The translations under genes and the position numbers were made by a program. Below the pieces are notes generated by a model. The model was not told the origin of the DNA. It worked only from the letters and a program-made list of their open reading frames with translations, and did no database searches. From Seminavis robusta (lineage: Eukaryota > Bacillariophyta > Bacillariophyceae > Naviculales > Naviculaceae): a stretch of 64,000 nucleotides of DNA. Location of the stretch: assembly GCA_903772945.1 (NCBI GenBank), contig CAICTM010000219.1:1-64000 (forward strand). Direction: 5' to 3'. Shown here piece after piece: positions 51,807-61,852 of this stretch (its first letter is position 1; every line of letters starts with the position of its first letter).

Positions 51807-53010
51807 TCGTCTTCGGAATGCGACGATCGACTCGTTGTGGCTTTCGGGTCGAAATGCGACGACAAAGTTGTTTGCGACAACTCCTGTTTGCTTTGGAACA
51901 CGACGACAACGACCCCTTCGCCTTTGAAAACTATCTTCGTCTCTTCTTTGCCTAAACTTGGCCCTTGCTGACTTCCGTACTCTAAAATCGCCTTGTTGAA
52001 ATGCTCGTGGTCGTCCGACCGAAAAGAATGAACATGAGGAACGTTGCTTTTTCTAAGAGCGTTGCGCCCAATTTTTTGTCCACAATAATAATATGGTCAT
52101 AATGTGGTGCCACTCACCCGCTATTAGCTAGTTACGGGTACCGGTACATGTAGCGGTACGGTAAAGAAGTACCGCACGGCATTGGTGTGACGCCTCCCTC
52201 AACTTTAAGCAAGTTCTCAACTCAAGGATACCGGGCCTTTGGTTGGTCGTCAGTTATTACACCCTGCATCTGTGCAAAGGATAGTGAGAGGAGGAAGGTC
52301 CAAATCATAAAAAAATGCTTTTCGTGGCGCAGTAGTACTACGGTATCTTTGCTCCTCTGTGAGAGGGGAATGATGATGCAACTGGGGTGCACTTTGGCTG
52401 GGGTTGGGTTCGTGTGGCTGATGGTCCTGTCGGTAGTACCACCGCCAGGACCAGCCACAATTGGTTCCTGGCTGGAGTTGGTCTGAGAGGGGGATCTGAT
52501 AATGGACATGGATTAGGTTCAGGTGTACGGTAGGTAGGTCTTGGCGTGCGGCTTGGTCCAGGAGTGGGGGCAGGTGCTGGTCCTCCTGGAAGCGCCGGAT
52601 CACCGCTCCCGTGATGTTCTACAGTACTAGCTAGCTAGCCAGAGTGACAAAATCGATAATTTTAGAAAACCGTACAGTAAACACTCACTAAAGTACCACC
52701 CCCCAGCATTAAGAAAAATACGGAACTTTGTATGGTTGGAGCCCATATCAGCCCGTTCGTGGTATCGCGATCGGAGCCTATCTGGGGTGGTCTCTGTTGA
52801 GTTCTCTTGTTGTTGGGGGTAAAATGAGATAAGCGGTCTTGGGGTGGAACTGCTTTGCTCCTATGTATGGTGTCTGTATTGTCTTCGACCAGTAGAACAT
52901 GCTATGTGGCTAGTTTCGAGCTCTCTAAGATGCCTGTCATGAAAGATTGATGAAGAAACTTCATATATATAAATGAACAATCTGAATGCTGGAGCGTTCC
53001 GCAATCGTGC
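51807..53010. promoter_or_regulatory. Upstream region of the giant protein gene, non-coding
   Basis: No supported gene. GGGTACCGGTACATGTAGCG and GTACGGTAAAGAAGTACCG lie at 52136-52175. A Pro/Thr-rich minus-strand stretch at about 52450-52603 could be a relic of a stalk-type gene. Confidence 0.35.
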
Positions 53011-53280
53011 TTTTAGGGCAGAGTTCGCGGAAACCATGCCCTAAATTAGGGCAGAGTTTCAAACTCTGCCCTAAATCTTGGCCGGATTCATAGTGTTTAC
53101 CACGCAGTCCCGTTTCGATTTAGGGTAGAGTTTGAGACTCTGCCCTAAGTTTGAAAGCCCTAATTTAGGGCAGAGTTTCAAACCATGCCCTAATTTAGGG
53201 CATGGTTTCAAACTCTACCCTATTATTTAGGGCAGAGTTCCCGAACTCTGCCCTATTTCGAAACCCTACCCTAAATCCGG
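53011..53280. repeat. Foldback array: successive hairpins built on TTAGGGCAGAGTTT
   Basis: At least five hairpins in 270 bp. 53046-53074 is a perfect 14-bp stem with a one-base loop (TTAGGGCAGAGTTT / AAACTCTGCCCTAA). 53120-53148 has the same stem with one or two mismatches. 53164-53223 is a larger palindrome of two mirror units. 53228-53255 is a perfect 12-bp stem with a 4-base loop. 53012-53045 has a 9-bp stem. The strands alternate sense and antisense of one 14-bp word, which also appears as the variant TTAGGGCATGGTTT. Confidence 0.85.
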
Positions 53281-53439
53281 GATTCCAGAATGAGGCACGC
53301 TCCTGGGTACCACTGTCTCAAACTGCCACAAAGCACATTCACTTGTCAGTCATGAGAACTAGTGACTCAGGGGGGGCAGCCCTGAAAAAGAGGAACTCTG
53401 TAGAGTAGATCTAATGGAACTTAAGAAAAGGAACTTTTA

Positions 53440-53832
53440 AAAGTAAGTGGGAGCTTTCAAAGGTAGTTGAATGGATTGGCGGATGAGAAGAAGTCATGGG
53501 GCTTAAATAAATTTAACTGCCACTCTTGGCTCAACGGGCCAAGAGTGGCCCTCAACGCACAAGGAACCCGGAAAACCAAGTCAAATGCCTACCCTCGTTG
53601 CCTTACGGGCGAGGCAATCGATTTGGAGATCTTACTTAACGGAATGTTCACCTTCTCTAAATCTTCAATCAAGTAAGTCAACGCAACCACATGGTTTCTG
53701 GGGACTTGTTGAATTAATTGATTAGGGTCATTATTGATATTTTGCTCTACTTATAAGTCTCTAACGGCTCGTCGGTTAAATCTACTCATCTACCCAATCC
53801 ATTCAACTACCTTTCTGAAAGCCCCCAGTGAG
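53440..53832. mobile_element. MITE-like element with terminal inverted repeats of about 40-45 bp
   Basis: Left end 53449-53490 (GGGAGCTTTCAAAGGTAGTT, then GAATGGATTGGCGGATGAG) is the inverted complement, with few mismatches, of right end 53783-53827 (CTCATCTACCCAATCCATTC, then AACTACCTTTCTGAAAGCCCCC). Similarity may extend outward through AGTAAGTGG / CAGTGAGTG. The element is about 380-390 bp and holds a perfect internal hairpin but no transposase. A target-site duplication could not be fixed by eye. Confidence 0.7.
53519..53549 (+). other. Perfect 12-bp hairpin inside the MITE-like element
   Basis: GCCACTCTTGGC, a 7-base loop, then GCCAAGAGTGGC. A short CCTCG/CGAGG hairpin (CCTCGTTGCC-TTACGG-GCGAGG region) follows at about 53592-53613. 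Confidence 0.75.
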
Positions 53833-54809
53833 TGTTGACTGTACCAGCATCGGCCCTGTACGGGCCTCAATATTTAGAACATTTATACCTCAGTGTTCAG
53901 AAAGCACGAACCTCAAGAAATTGACAGCTGTGCGACCTTTTGATGGTTAGATTCAACTGTGCGACCTCCAAAGAGGAAAGGAACGCAAAAACTTGAAGCA
54001 TCTCCGAATCCTTTCCCCCCAGAGGCAAAATTTGGATACTTAGAAGCTAAATTTGTCGACTCATTGGATATCCTTAAGTACTGAAAACCAGATTGACGCA
54101 AGAGAATCGCCGCCACCCCGGTACGCTCATTTTTTCGTCGAAGAAACAAGATTTGCTGGCTCATATTCCACATATATACATGTATTACCCTCATTTATGT
54201 GAGTGTGCGGTGTGATGTGTGATGTGTGGTGCGTACCACTCTACGGAATTCAATAGGTAACCAGAACGTAATTTCCAACACTTGGCAAACAGCAGATCGG
54301 AACATCTGCTGTCCATTGAATGCGTTCTATTCTATTCATTCTATTGCAGCAATTACACTGCGCTAGCTGCCATGCCACCAAAATTGTCAAGCCTAAAAAG
54401 AACAGTTGCCTTTCTAAATTTGTCTTGAGAGCTGCATGCTCGAGTGCGTTATTACGGGAGGAAGAGCAAAAAGGCAGCAATTTGGATTTTGGATGCATGT
54501 GTGACGCCGACAGATCTCTCGTATCCATCCAACCTGGGACTTGAGTACTAACATCACTCACTACAACGCTAGCCAACTGGTAGCTAGTAGAGCATCTGGG
54601 CAGTAGCGCATCAGCAAGCAAGCAACTAACTAACCAACCAACCAGAGGCGCCTCCGGCTGCCCGCTTTGAATGTGACTTGTTCCTCTTGGATTTTGTCCA
54701 TGAACAGCTAGCTAGCTAGACCAGCCACACACAACACACAACACACAGACACCTACCTTCATTCATTCTCTCTCCTTCATTCATTTCTCTCTCGAACGCA
54801 CCATCCATC
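53833..54809. promoter_or_regulatory. Upstream region of the ankyrin/coiled-coil gene, non-coding
   Basis: No supported gene. Close to the start codon there is an A/C-rich CACACAACACACAACACACA stretch, then pyrimidine-rich TCATTCTCTCTCC and TTCATTTCTCTCTCG just before the ATG at 54810. AGCTAGCTAGCTAGACC is at about 54710-54726. Confidence 0.4.
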
Positions 54810-57800
54810 ATGCCGACCACCCAGAGCGTCAAGGCGCGGCTTCGTTCCGCTCGAGAACGACGAACCAAAAAGATCCATAGTAGTAGCAGCAGTAGCAACA
54901 AGAATCCTCCCGAGGGAGTCGACGCCATCTTGTGGGACGCCATGTATCCCCATGGAACAGGACCGTCTTCATCCTCCGCTTCCAACGAAAGCAAGCGATC
55001 GTCTTCTCCCGACGATGATCGATCCACAACTTCCACCTACTCTGGAACCAGCAGCCACAGCAAGCCCTCTGTCACGTCTTCCTTTACTTCCAACACAACG
55101 ACCACGACTGCCCTCTGCCAACTCCTCTGGGCCCGCCAGTGGGAAGCGTCTCTCCAACTATTGCTGCAAGGCAACCGCCAGCAAGTCCAACAATGGTGTC
55201 CGCTGCCCTGTTTTGGACAAAACGCCACTGGATTGCCACTCCATCTCGTATGTGCCATGAGACCCTTGCCTCCGGTCGAAATCGTACGGACCATCCTGCA
55301 AAAGTACCCAGAAGCCGCACAACAAAAAGCCAGCATGTGGGGGCTCGTGCCACTCCATCTCGCGGTCGATCTACGCAGCAGCGGCGGAACAACAACCAAA
55401 AAGCAAACGACCACCAAGCTGAGCAGCCTCAAATCCAAGGCGGCCGCTGTGGTAGGATGGTCTTCCCATACCAACAAGATGGTACAACCGCAAAAGAATC
55501 ATCATCATCAACGCGGTAGTGACATTGTACCCGCCGTGGCATCTTCCGACTCGTCATCATCCTTCTCCTCTTCGACGTCCATTACAAGTCACAATATCGA
55601 CGACAATCTATCTTCTCTGGGCAGCTCTGCTTCTTCCACCGCACACCAACAACACCCACAATCACAAGAAGATGACATGACCAATCACAGTCGCATCATT
55701 GTCTTGCTCTTGGACGTTGCCCCGCAAGCTCTCACCATGGCGGAAGAATTCCACGGCATGTTACCCTTGCACATTGCCGTCTCGAGTACTCCGGCGCAAG
55801 GAGGACGGGTCCCTCCTCATGCAGCGCAGATTCTACAATTGCTCGCGACTACTTGTCCCGCGACCTTGCACACACCGGATCATGCCGGCGATACGCCCGT
55901 CAAAATGGCTCAACGCGGTCACGGCGCGACAACATCCGATCCGAGCGGCAGCAGCAGTCGCAACAGCGGCAGTCACACGACGAGTACAGTACTGTCTCCT
56001 CAAACAACACAACTACAAATGGTGTCGCATTTGCCCGATTGGAAGTGGAATCCCATCTTGTATCCCAATAATCAAGATCAGACTGACGTGATTGTCCACA
56101 ACAACAATAGCAATAGTACCAGTGGTGCAATCAAGCCCAGCAAGAATCAAAAGATTGCCTCCTTGCTAGTGGGATCTTTGGACGATCTCATTTCCACATC
56201 GTCGTCGTCGTCATCCTCCTCCTCAGCATCATCCTCGTCATCGGGAGATGATGCGAATACCGACAATGGCATATTCATGCCCACGCCAGGCAACTCCTCC
56301 TCGTCATCCTCGGCAGCCTCGTTGTCGGACAATGACGATTTGAGTCATGAAATCCAACAGTTGCATTCGTACGAATCGGACTTGCGAAAGGAACTGGAAG
56401 AATCCATTCGATTGCATTGTCCCATTCCAGTATTTCAACATGACAACAACAAAGCCATCCACTCCAGTCAACCAGTCCAGGATGGAAGCAAGGTCACGGC
56501 CGATACAGAGACGACCATGACAGCGTCCTATGATGACGATGTCTCCTCCTCCATGCACTTGTTCCGAGATGATGGCGATGATGATGACGACGAGTCCATG
56601 GCCATGGTGATGATGACCATGACTAGTAGTAGTATCAGTGCCGTTAGTAGTAGTAACGAGGAAGAAGAAGAAGCAACAGCTGCGGACAGCATTCGCACCA
56701 CGGCTCTGTATTCGGTGGGCTGCGACAGTTTGATTACGACCGCTACTGCTTCCTATCACGATGTGGTTACGACTGCCAGCTTGGACCAAGACTTGGAAGA
56801 CTTGGAAAGCAATCTTCGCCACGAGCTCAAAACGGCCAAGAGCTATGCGTCCTTTTTACGATATTCGTTTGAGAACGGAGCAGCTGGCCACGAGCGCACC
56901 ACTGCTAGTGTCCCTATCGAGGAGACGCTCGACGACAAGTTGGCTGTACAGGAAGCAACAACAACAACGACGACGACTCCGGATGTCCAAGCGGTTGCAG
57001 ACAGTAGCACTGACAAGGCAGGTCATGATGCAAACAAGAATACACCAATGATGCGTCAAGGCGAGAATCCTTGTGTGGCAGTTGTGCCCGAGAGAAAAGA
57101 TCCAGCCAGCGAAGAACTCGTACCGGTTGCACTCCCAAACATCTCAAACTCAGAATTTTCCATCGCCGGGACGTCAGGCGAGGAGGAGCAGGAACATCAG
57201 GGTGCCGACAAAGAAGGTTGCCGTGCGGCTGTCGAGGATCCGTCACAAACGGCCAACAAAGAAGATTGCCGTGACAATGAAGACGACGAATCAAATTCTG
57301 CCGATTGGAAACTGACAATGTCCTTTGCTCTTACGCGCCAGAACGCCATGCCTGCAATGATTGTTCCAGACAACGACGACGTCTGGGACGAGATTCCTTT
57401 GTCAGAAAGCGCCAAGAGCAGTGCGGTCCCGCTGGATGATGGTGATACTGCGAAAGAGGATCCAGTGCAAGACTTTCGCCGCCACGATAAAATTTTCCGT
57501 GATAAGGAAGAGCCGATGGTGCAAAGCATGCGAATGCCGCCCAGAAAAGCCAAGTCAGAGCTTCCGGTGTCCAGGGATAACTTCCCCAGTATCTTTTATG
57601 GTCTTCCATCCATCCAGGAGGCAAACTCGCAGGTCGAAAATGAAGAGGCTGATGCTGCCGGAAGGTCTCCAATCGAAGTGCCACCAGAGTCACATCTCGT
57701 CGAAGCTTGCAAACATACTGGTGACAACAGAGTCATGCCTTCCATCCAAGAACACCAAGATGTCAGAACTCCCCCATCGAGGCCCGAGGACCTTGATGGA

Positions 57801-60800
57801 GCCGATGACGAACGACCACTGGAACTCGAAGAGTTGCAAGAGTCCGAAGAGAAGGTAGGAAAGGACAACCGGCTTCACGGTGCCGAGCAACATGATGCCA
57901 AAGGACAACCCGAGCAACTGGCAGGCGTTGAGACTTCACGGGGCTCGAAGGCAGACCACAACGAATGCGATCAGGTGAATACTGACATCGAAGCGGTCAA
58001 CGCCGTCGAAAGCGTTGAAGCCAAATCATGCTCCCATGATCTCGTATATCCACCCAATGCCGAGGCTGTGCTAGACGACGATGGCGACGTACTCATCGTG
58101 TGGGAAAGGATAGCGGCTGTCGCTCCTTCGCTTGGTTCCTTGAAGCTTTCTATCGAGGAACACAAAATCGTTTCGGAGAGTTGCTGTTCTTCAGCAGTGC
58201 TGATACAACCAACCAGATTTCCTACTACCGGTACTACTACTACTACTCATCTGGACAGGCAGGATCCGCAACCAGTTTTCAAGACCCCTACTCCTGAAGC
58301 AAAGAAGGCGTTGATCAAGCAGGAACAGTCGCAGACTGAACCAGAGCGGGCCGAGGCCAACTGTTCTTCCTTGTCACCTCCGTTGCTTGCTAAGGCAACT
58401 TCTGCTGATGGTCTTGCAGCCGAAGTATCAGTCAATACACCGCCAAAGAGTGGCGTTCAATGTGCTTCGAACAATCTTACCCAATTGACCGAAGAGCTAC
58501 AAAGATTGCAGGCCGAGAACGAGTCCCACATACTCGAGATGGAACGCCTGAAGAAGAGAGTATCCATCATTACGGAGATCAAGGGAGTGAACTACGAAGA
58601 CCTTCGAAGGGCACTTCAAGATGTATGCAAGCAAGACAAGTCTAGCAGAAGCACAGCTTCTTCTGTCAGTAGCCCCCTCTCAGCTCTGGACGTTTTGGAT
58701 GAATGGCACCAAGAACTAAACGCAGATGCAGAGGAAGGTGTTGCCCACCCGTTTGATGAACAACGTTGCCCCTCGACACCAAGCCTTAGCCCTCCTCGAA
58801 TCATCAAGACAAACGATGGCATTGGCAGGTGGTTCAATACCAGTCCTTGCAACCCTGACGATGCGTTGCCAGTATCTGAAAATCAAGCACAACATCAGGA
58901 TCGCTTTCCTGACACATGTGAGGCAGTCCTAGATCTTGAAGGCAGCTTGGGAGATTGGTGCGATGAGCTGCTCGCTGAGTTGGCTGCAACTGGTGGACGA
59001 AAGGACGCAAGCAGGCAGAGCGGCATTGAGCCTCAAGACGAGCACCTGGCCAATGGACTCAAGTGCCATCCGAAATCGGACACGCTCAAGTTGTACCAGT
59101 CGGAAACAAGCACGAGTGATTCTTGTGTTCCAACGAAGAGGAGTCATGCGACACCCCAAGACAAAGCAACCTGCAACAAGGAAGGTCAGGTGCGGGGCAA
59201 GTTTTTGGACGAACAGGACCGCAATCTTGGGCAACACTTGGGTTCCCTGCTGTCGAGCGATTCGGAGCTCTCGGAAAGCTCACCGTTGCAAATCCTCGAG
59301 CTGGACAATGGTTCTGATGAGAGAGAAGCAGGTTCTAGCTCAGTTTCGTTTGAGGACGAGCCATCAGTGAAAAACTGCTCCGAGGAACAATCGTGCCAAA
59401 ATCAAGCCAAGGCGAAAGCAGCAGACACACTTGAGCACGATCAGTCACAAGGACAACCAGAACCCATGCAGGTGGCGTGGCGGTACTCTGATGCCATTAA
59501 AATCCTCGATGCAATTGAAGAGGAGAGCTTTGTCTCCAGCTCTATCGTCAGTCTCGAAATCGCTCCAGAAGACAAACCTAGAGCCACGCAGCAGTCTGAA
59601 GAAGCAGGTCAACCCCCGCAGCACTCGTTGCTTGCGGACACGGAAGGAACTCGAGCGCTCTTGGACGAGGACGAAACAATTGACGAGGAGGAATCTTTCG
59701 CGCAACAGGTAACCGCAGAGGATGAAGAAGCAACTTCGTCGCAACCTGCGACACCCCAAGATGAGGAAGAGTTCCCGGTAGTACGCGAGGTGGACGCTTT
59801 TCAGCTGGAACAAACGAATCTTGATGACGAGGAAGAAAAGAGTAAAAGAAAGCGGCGACTTCGAGAGCTTGTCCAATGTCGCAAGAGCCAGAGACCTTTT
59901 CTGGACGCGGAAGAGGTAATCAAGAAACTGTTCCCCACAAACCTCGAAAACCCGAACACGATATATCGGGTGGATTTGTTGGATCAGACATTTGAGGATA
60001 TCTGGAAGTGTGCGCTGGAACAAACTGGAAGTGATGTCTTCTCGCCACCTTCAAAAGACGAAATCGCATCATCCATTATCATTTATGATCCACGATGTTT
60101 GGCTCAGGCAATAAGCTCGCAGAAGATGTTTGTTCTTTCGGGTGCCATGGAGGAAATTGTGGTCAACGATTTAGCGAACGACTTGATGGAGGAAGAGTCG
60201 TCTTCGAGCGACACCTCTGGAATCGTTGCTTCGATCGGTAAGCCGAAACGAGCAATGATATCTCTCAATGACGAGCATGCTTCACAAGATAGAGACTTCC
60301 GCTCCAGTACTCCCGAAGAGACAACACCTCCCATTGGGTGCTGTGCGTTGGACTTGGGTGATCTTTGGGCATGCATTGAAGCCACAGATGCGGCACTGGC
60401 AAAGGTGGGAAAGATGGCGGAAGAGGCACAAAAAACATGCAACCGCTTGTTTGGCTGTGGAGGCAAGTCGGAACCCCAAGTGAGCCCTTCGTCCATGGCC
60501 GCTTCGACGCGAAGGGAGCAAGAGAACCTGGCTGCATGCAACGCTCAACTTCGAAGCAAGCGGCGAAATCTAGACGAAAAAAGCGTCTCTGCTGGGCTTT
60601 TGTCGTTCATGGACCAACTGATTGATGACGTGGAGGAGACAATCTTTGGCCTCTCCCGCTATAGCGACACACTCTCTAGACGTGAGAAAAGGATCAGCAG
60701 CCGCCAAGAAGTCGAGACACAGTCGAAAGTTGACAAATTCGGACGAAAAGACGATGAAACTGTGACAGAAGTTGGATTGTTCGAACTGGGAGCCTTTGGC

Positions 60801-60896
60801 AGCAGAATCCCCATTGTTGTTAGGTCCAGCAAGACCTCTTCTGTTGGAGGCAGTACCATTACCGATCTTTCTATCAAAAGATCGGGGTGGCTTTAG
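54810..60896 (+). CDS. 2028-residue protein with N-terminal ankyrin-like repeats and coiled coils
   Basis: Single exon. Residues 1-100 are basic and Ser-rich. About 100-360 are degenerate ankyrin-type repeats (LCQLLWARQWEASLQLLLQG, TGLPLHLVCAMRPLPPVEIV, GLVPLHLAVDL, HGMLPLHIAVSSTP, DHAGDTPVKMAQRG) interrupted by Ser runs, a common layout in diatoms. Two related acidic-helical segments occur at about 519 (YESDLRKELEESIRLH) and 665 (LESNLRHELKTAKSYASFLR). A clear coiled coil lies at about 1224-1262 (LTQLTEELQRLQAENESHIL, then MERLKKRVSII). The rest is acidic, Glu/Ser/Asp-rich disordered sequence. A helical C-terminal domain begins near 1844 (LDLGDLWACIEATDAALAKV). No enzyme motif or signal peptide is seen. 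A scaffold role is a guess; I do not recognise a specific family. Confidence 0.7.
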   Translation: MPTTQSVKARLRSARERRTKKIHSSSSSSNKNPPEGVDAILWDAMYPHGTGPSSSSASNESKRSSSPDDDRSTTSTYSGTSSHSKPSVTSSFTSNTTTTTALCQLLWARQWEASLQLLLQGNRQQVQQWCPLPCFGQNATGLPLHLVCAMRPLPPVEIVRTILQKYPEAAQQKASMWGLVPLHLAVDLRSSGGTTTKKQTTTKLSSLKSKAAAVVGWSSHTNKMVQPQKNHHHQRGSDIVPAVASSDSSSSFSSSTSITSHNIDDNLSSLGSSASSTAHQQHPQSQEDDMTNHSRIIVLLLDVAPQALTMAEEFHGMLPLHIAVSSTPAQGGRVPPHAAQILQLLATTCPATLHTPDHAGDTPVKMAQRGHGATTSDPSGSSSRNSGSHTTSTVLSPQTTQLQMVSHLPDWKWNPILYPNNQDQTDVIVHNNNSNSTSGAIKPSKNQKIASLLVGSLDDLISTSSSSSSSSSASSSSSGDDANTDNGIFMPTPGNSSSSSSAASLSDNDDLSHEIQQLHSYESDLRKELEESIRLHCPIPVFQHDNNKAIHSSQPVQDGSKVTADTETTMTASYDDDVSSSMHLFRDDGDDDDDESMAMVMMTMTSSSISAVSSSNEEEEEATAADSIRTTALYSVGCDSLITTATASYHDVVTTASLDQDLEDLESNLRHELKTAKSYASFLRYSFENGAAGHERTTASVPIEETLDDKLAVQEATTTTTTTPDVQAVADSSTDKAGHDANKNTPMMRQGENPCVAVVPERKDPASEELVPVALPNISNSEFSIAGTSGEEEQEHQGADKEGCRAAVEDPSQTANKEDCRDNEDDESNSADWKLTMSFALTRQNAMPAMIVPDNDDVWDEIPLSESAKSSAVPLDDGDTAKEDPVQDFRRHDKIFRDKEEPMVQSMRMPPRKAKSELPVSRDNFPSIFYGLPSIQEANSQVENEEADAAGRSPIEVPPESHLVEACKHTGDNRVMPSIQEHQDVRTPPSRPEDLDGADDERPLELEELQESEEKVGKDNRLHGAEQHDAKGQPEQLAGVETSRGSKADHNECDQVNTDIEAVNAVESVEAKSCSHDLVYPPNAEAVLDDDGDVLIVWERIAAVAPSLGSLKLSIEEHKIVSESCCSSAVLIQPTRFPTTGTTTTTHLDRQDPQPVFKTPTPEAKKALIKQEQSQTEPERAEANCSSLSPPLLAKATSADGLAAEVSVNTPPKSGVQCASNNLTQLTEELQRLQAENESHILEMERLKKRVSIITEIKGVNYEDLRRALQDVCKQDKSSRSTASSVSSPLSALDVLDEWHQELNADAEEGVAHPFDEQRCPSTPSLSPPRIIKTNDGIGRWFNTSPCNPDDALPVSENQAQHQDRFPDTCEAVLDLEGSLGDWCDELLAELAATGGRKDASRQSGIEPQDEHLANGLKCHPKSDTLKLYQSETSTSDSCVPTKRSHATPQDKATCNKEGQVRGKFLDEQDRNLGQHLGSLLSSDSELSESSPLQILELDNGSDEREAGSSSVSFEDEPSVKNCSEEQSCQNQAKAKAADTLEHDQSQGQPEPMQVAWRYSDAIKILDAIEEESFVSSSIVSLEIAPEDKPRATQQSEEAGQPPQHSLLADTEGTRALLDEDETIDEEESFAQQVTAEDEEATSSQPATPQDEEEFPVVREVDAFQLEQTNLDDEEEKSKRKRRLRELVQCRKSQRPFLDAEEVIKKLFPTNLENPNTIYRVDLLDQTFEDIWKCALEQTGSDVFSPPSKDEIASSIIIYDPRCLAQAISSQKMFVLSGAMEEIVVNDLANDLMEEESSSSDTSGIVASIGKPKRAMISLNDEHASQDRDFRSSTPEETTPPIGCCALDLGDLWACIEATDAALAKVGKMAEEAQKTCNRLFGCGGKSEPQVSPSSMAASTRREQENLAACNAQLRSKRRNLDEKSVSAGLLSFMDQLIDDVEETIFGLSRYSDTLSRREKRISSRQEVETQSKVDKFGRKDDETVTEVGLFELGAFGSRIPIVVRSSKTSSVGGSTITDLSIKRSGWL

Positions 60897-61852
60897 GGCG
60901 CGGTGGATGTACATGCGCATTGCAGCGACCATCCAAGGAGCGACAAACTTTCTCCAACGCACTTGCATGAAACTCTCCAATTCCCAAGATGTCAGGCATC
61001 CTATCCTGGTGGGTTCTTTCATGTTTCCCCACTTGTACACGCTCCATGCAGTCTCCATGTGAATTCCTTCGCCACGACCCTGCGTTTCAGACTTGGAGGA
61101 ATACCATCCAAGTCGATGACTTCGACAACACAGCAACCGACCAGAAACGAGATAGATATAGAATGATACATTTTGTGGGTTTTATGATTCATTTAGTACA
61201 ACAGCTTCTTGTATTCTATTCGTCTGGACTTTGTGCCACTTGAGCACTACGGTAGTACCGGTAGTAGTTGAGGCATTGGGAGGGCGCTTTGGGGTGGTGT
61301 TACCATGTTGCTATGCCCAGCTAGCCGTCTGAGGATTCTTGAGTGTCAAGGCTGGCACGGACGCGACCCTCGGCGGCAGGCAGTATGTCACAAAATGATG
61401 ATCGAAAGCCAAAGTGAATCAAGCGACCTCTTCCAGAGGATGCATGCGTGATGTTCATTGCGGAATCTGTACCATACCGGTGCGTCTACGGTACACTGCA
61501 AGGGAGAACCATTCCTCTCTTCTCCGAGGACATGACCGAATTCCTTTGCTTGTGTATCCCTTGTTGTGACAGTGCTGGTCTACTGTACCGGTAGCATGGC
61601 TTGTAGCCATCGTCACCAACAACGCCACGGCAAGCCACCAGAAACGAGATATAGAAAGAAATGAAAGGTGTTTTGATTGATTTAGAAAGTAACGTACATG
61701 TATGTTTGCCAGTATGTATTGTAGATTGACTTTTTGCGTGCGGACATGGAGTGTTGCTGTTGGTGATAAACACGCGCAAACAAGAGATCTGATGCATGCA
61801 TGAATGAATGAACGAATCAACGAGCTGTCCCTGTCTCGTGTTGTTGTTGTTG
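60897..61852. other. Intergenic between convergent genes, no gene seen
   Basis: No supported frame. ACGGTAGTACCGGTAGTAG lies at about 61251-61269. Confidence 0.4.

Noticed and set aside
52450-52603. Minus-strand Pro/Thr-rich stretch (PAPTPGPSRTPRPTYRTPEP)
   Set aside because: Too short and broken to call a gene; possibly a relic of a stalk gene or a low-complexity accident.
53011-53280. TTAGGG words suggesting an internal telomere, or regular repeats suggesting CRISPR
   Set aside because: TTAGGG is not in tandem; it is part of a longer hairpin word. Spacers are irregular and the genome is eukaryotic.
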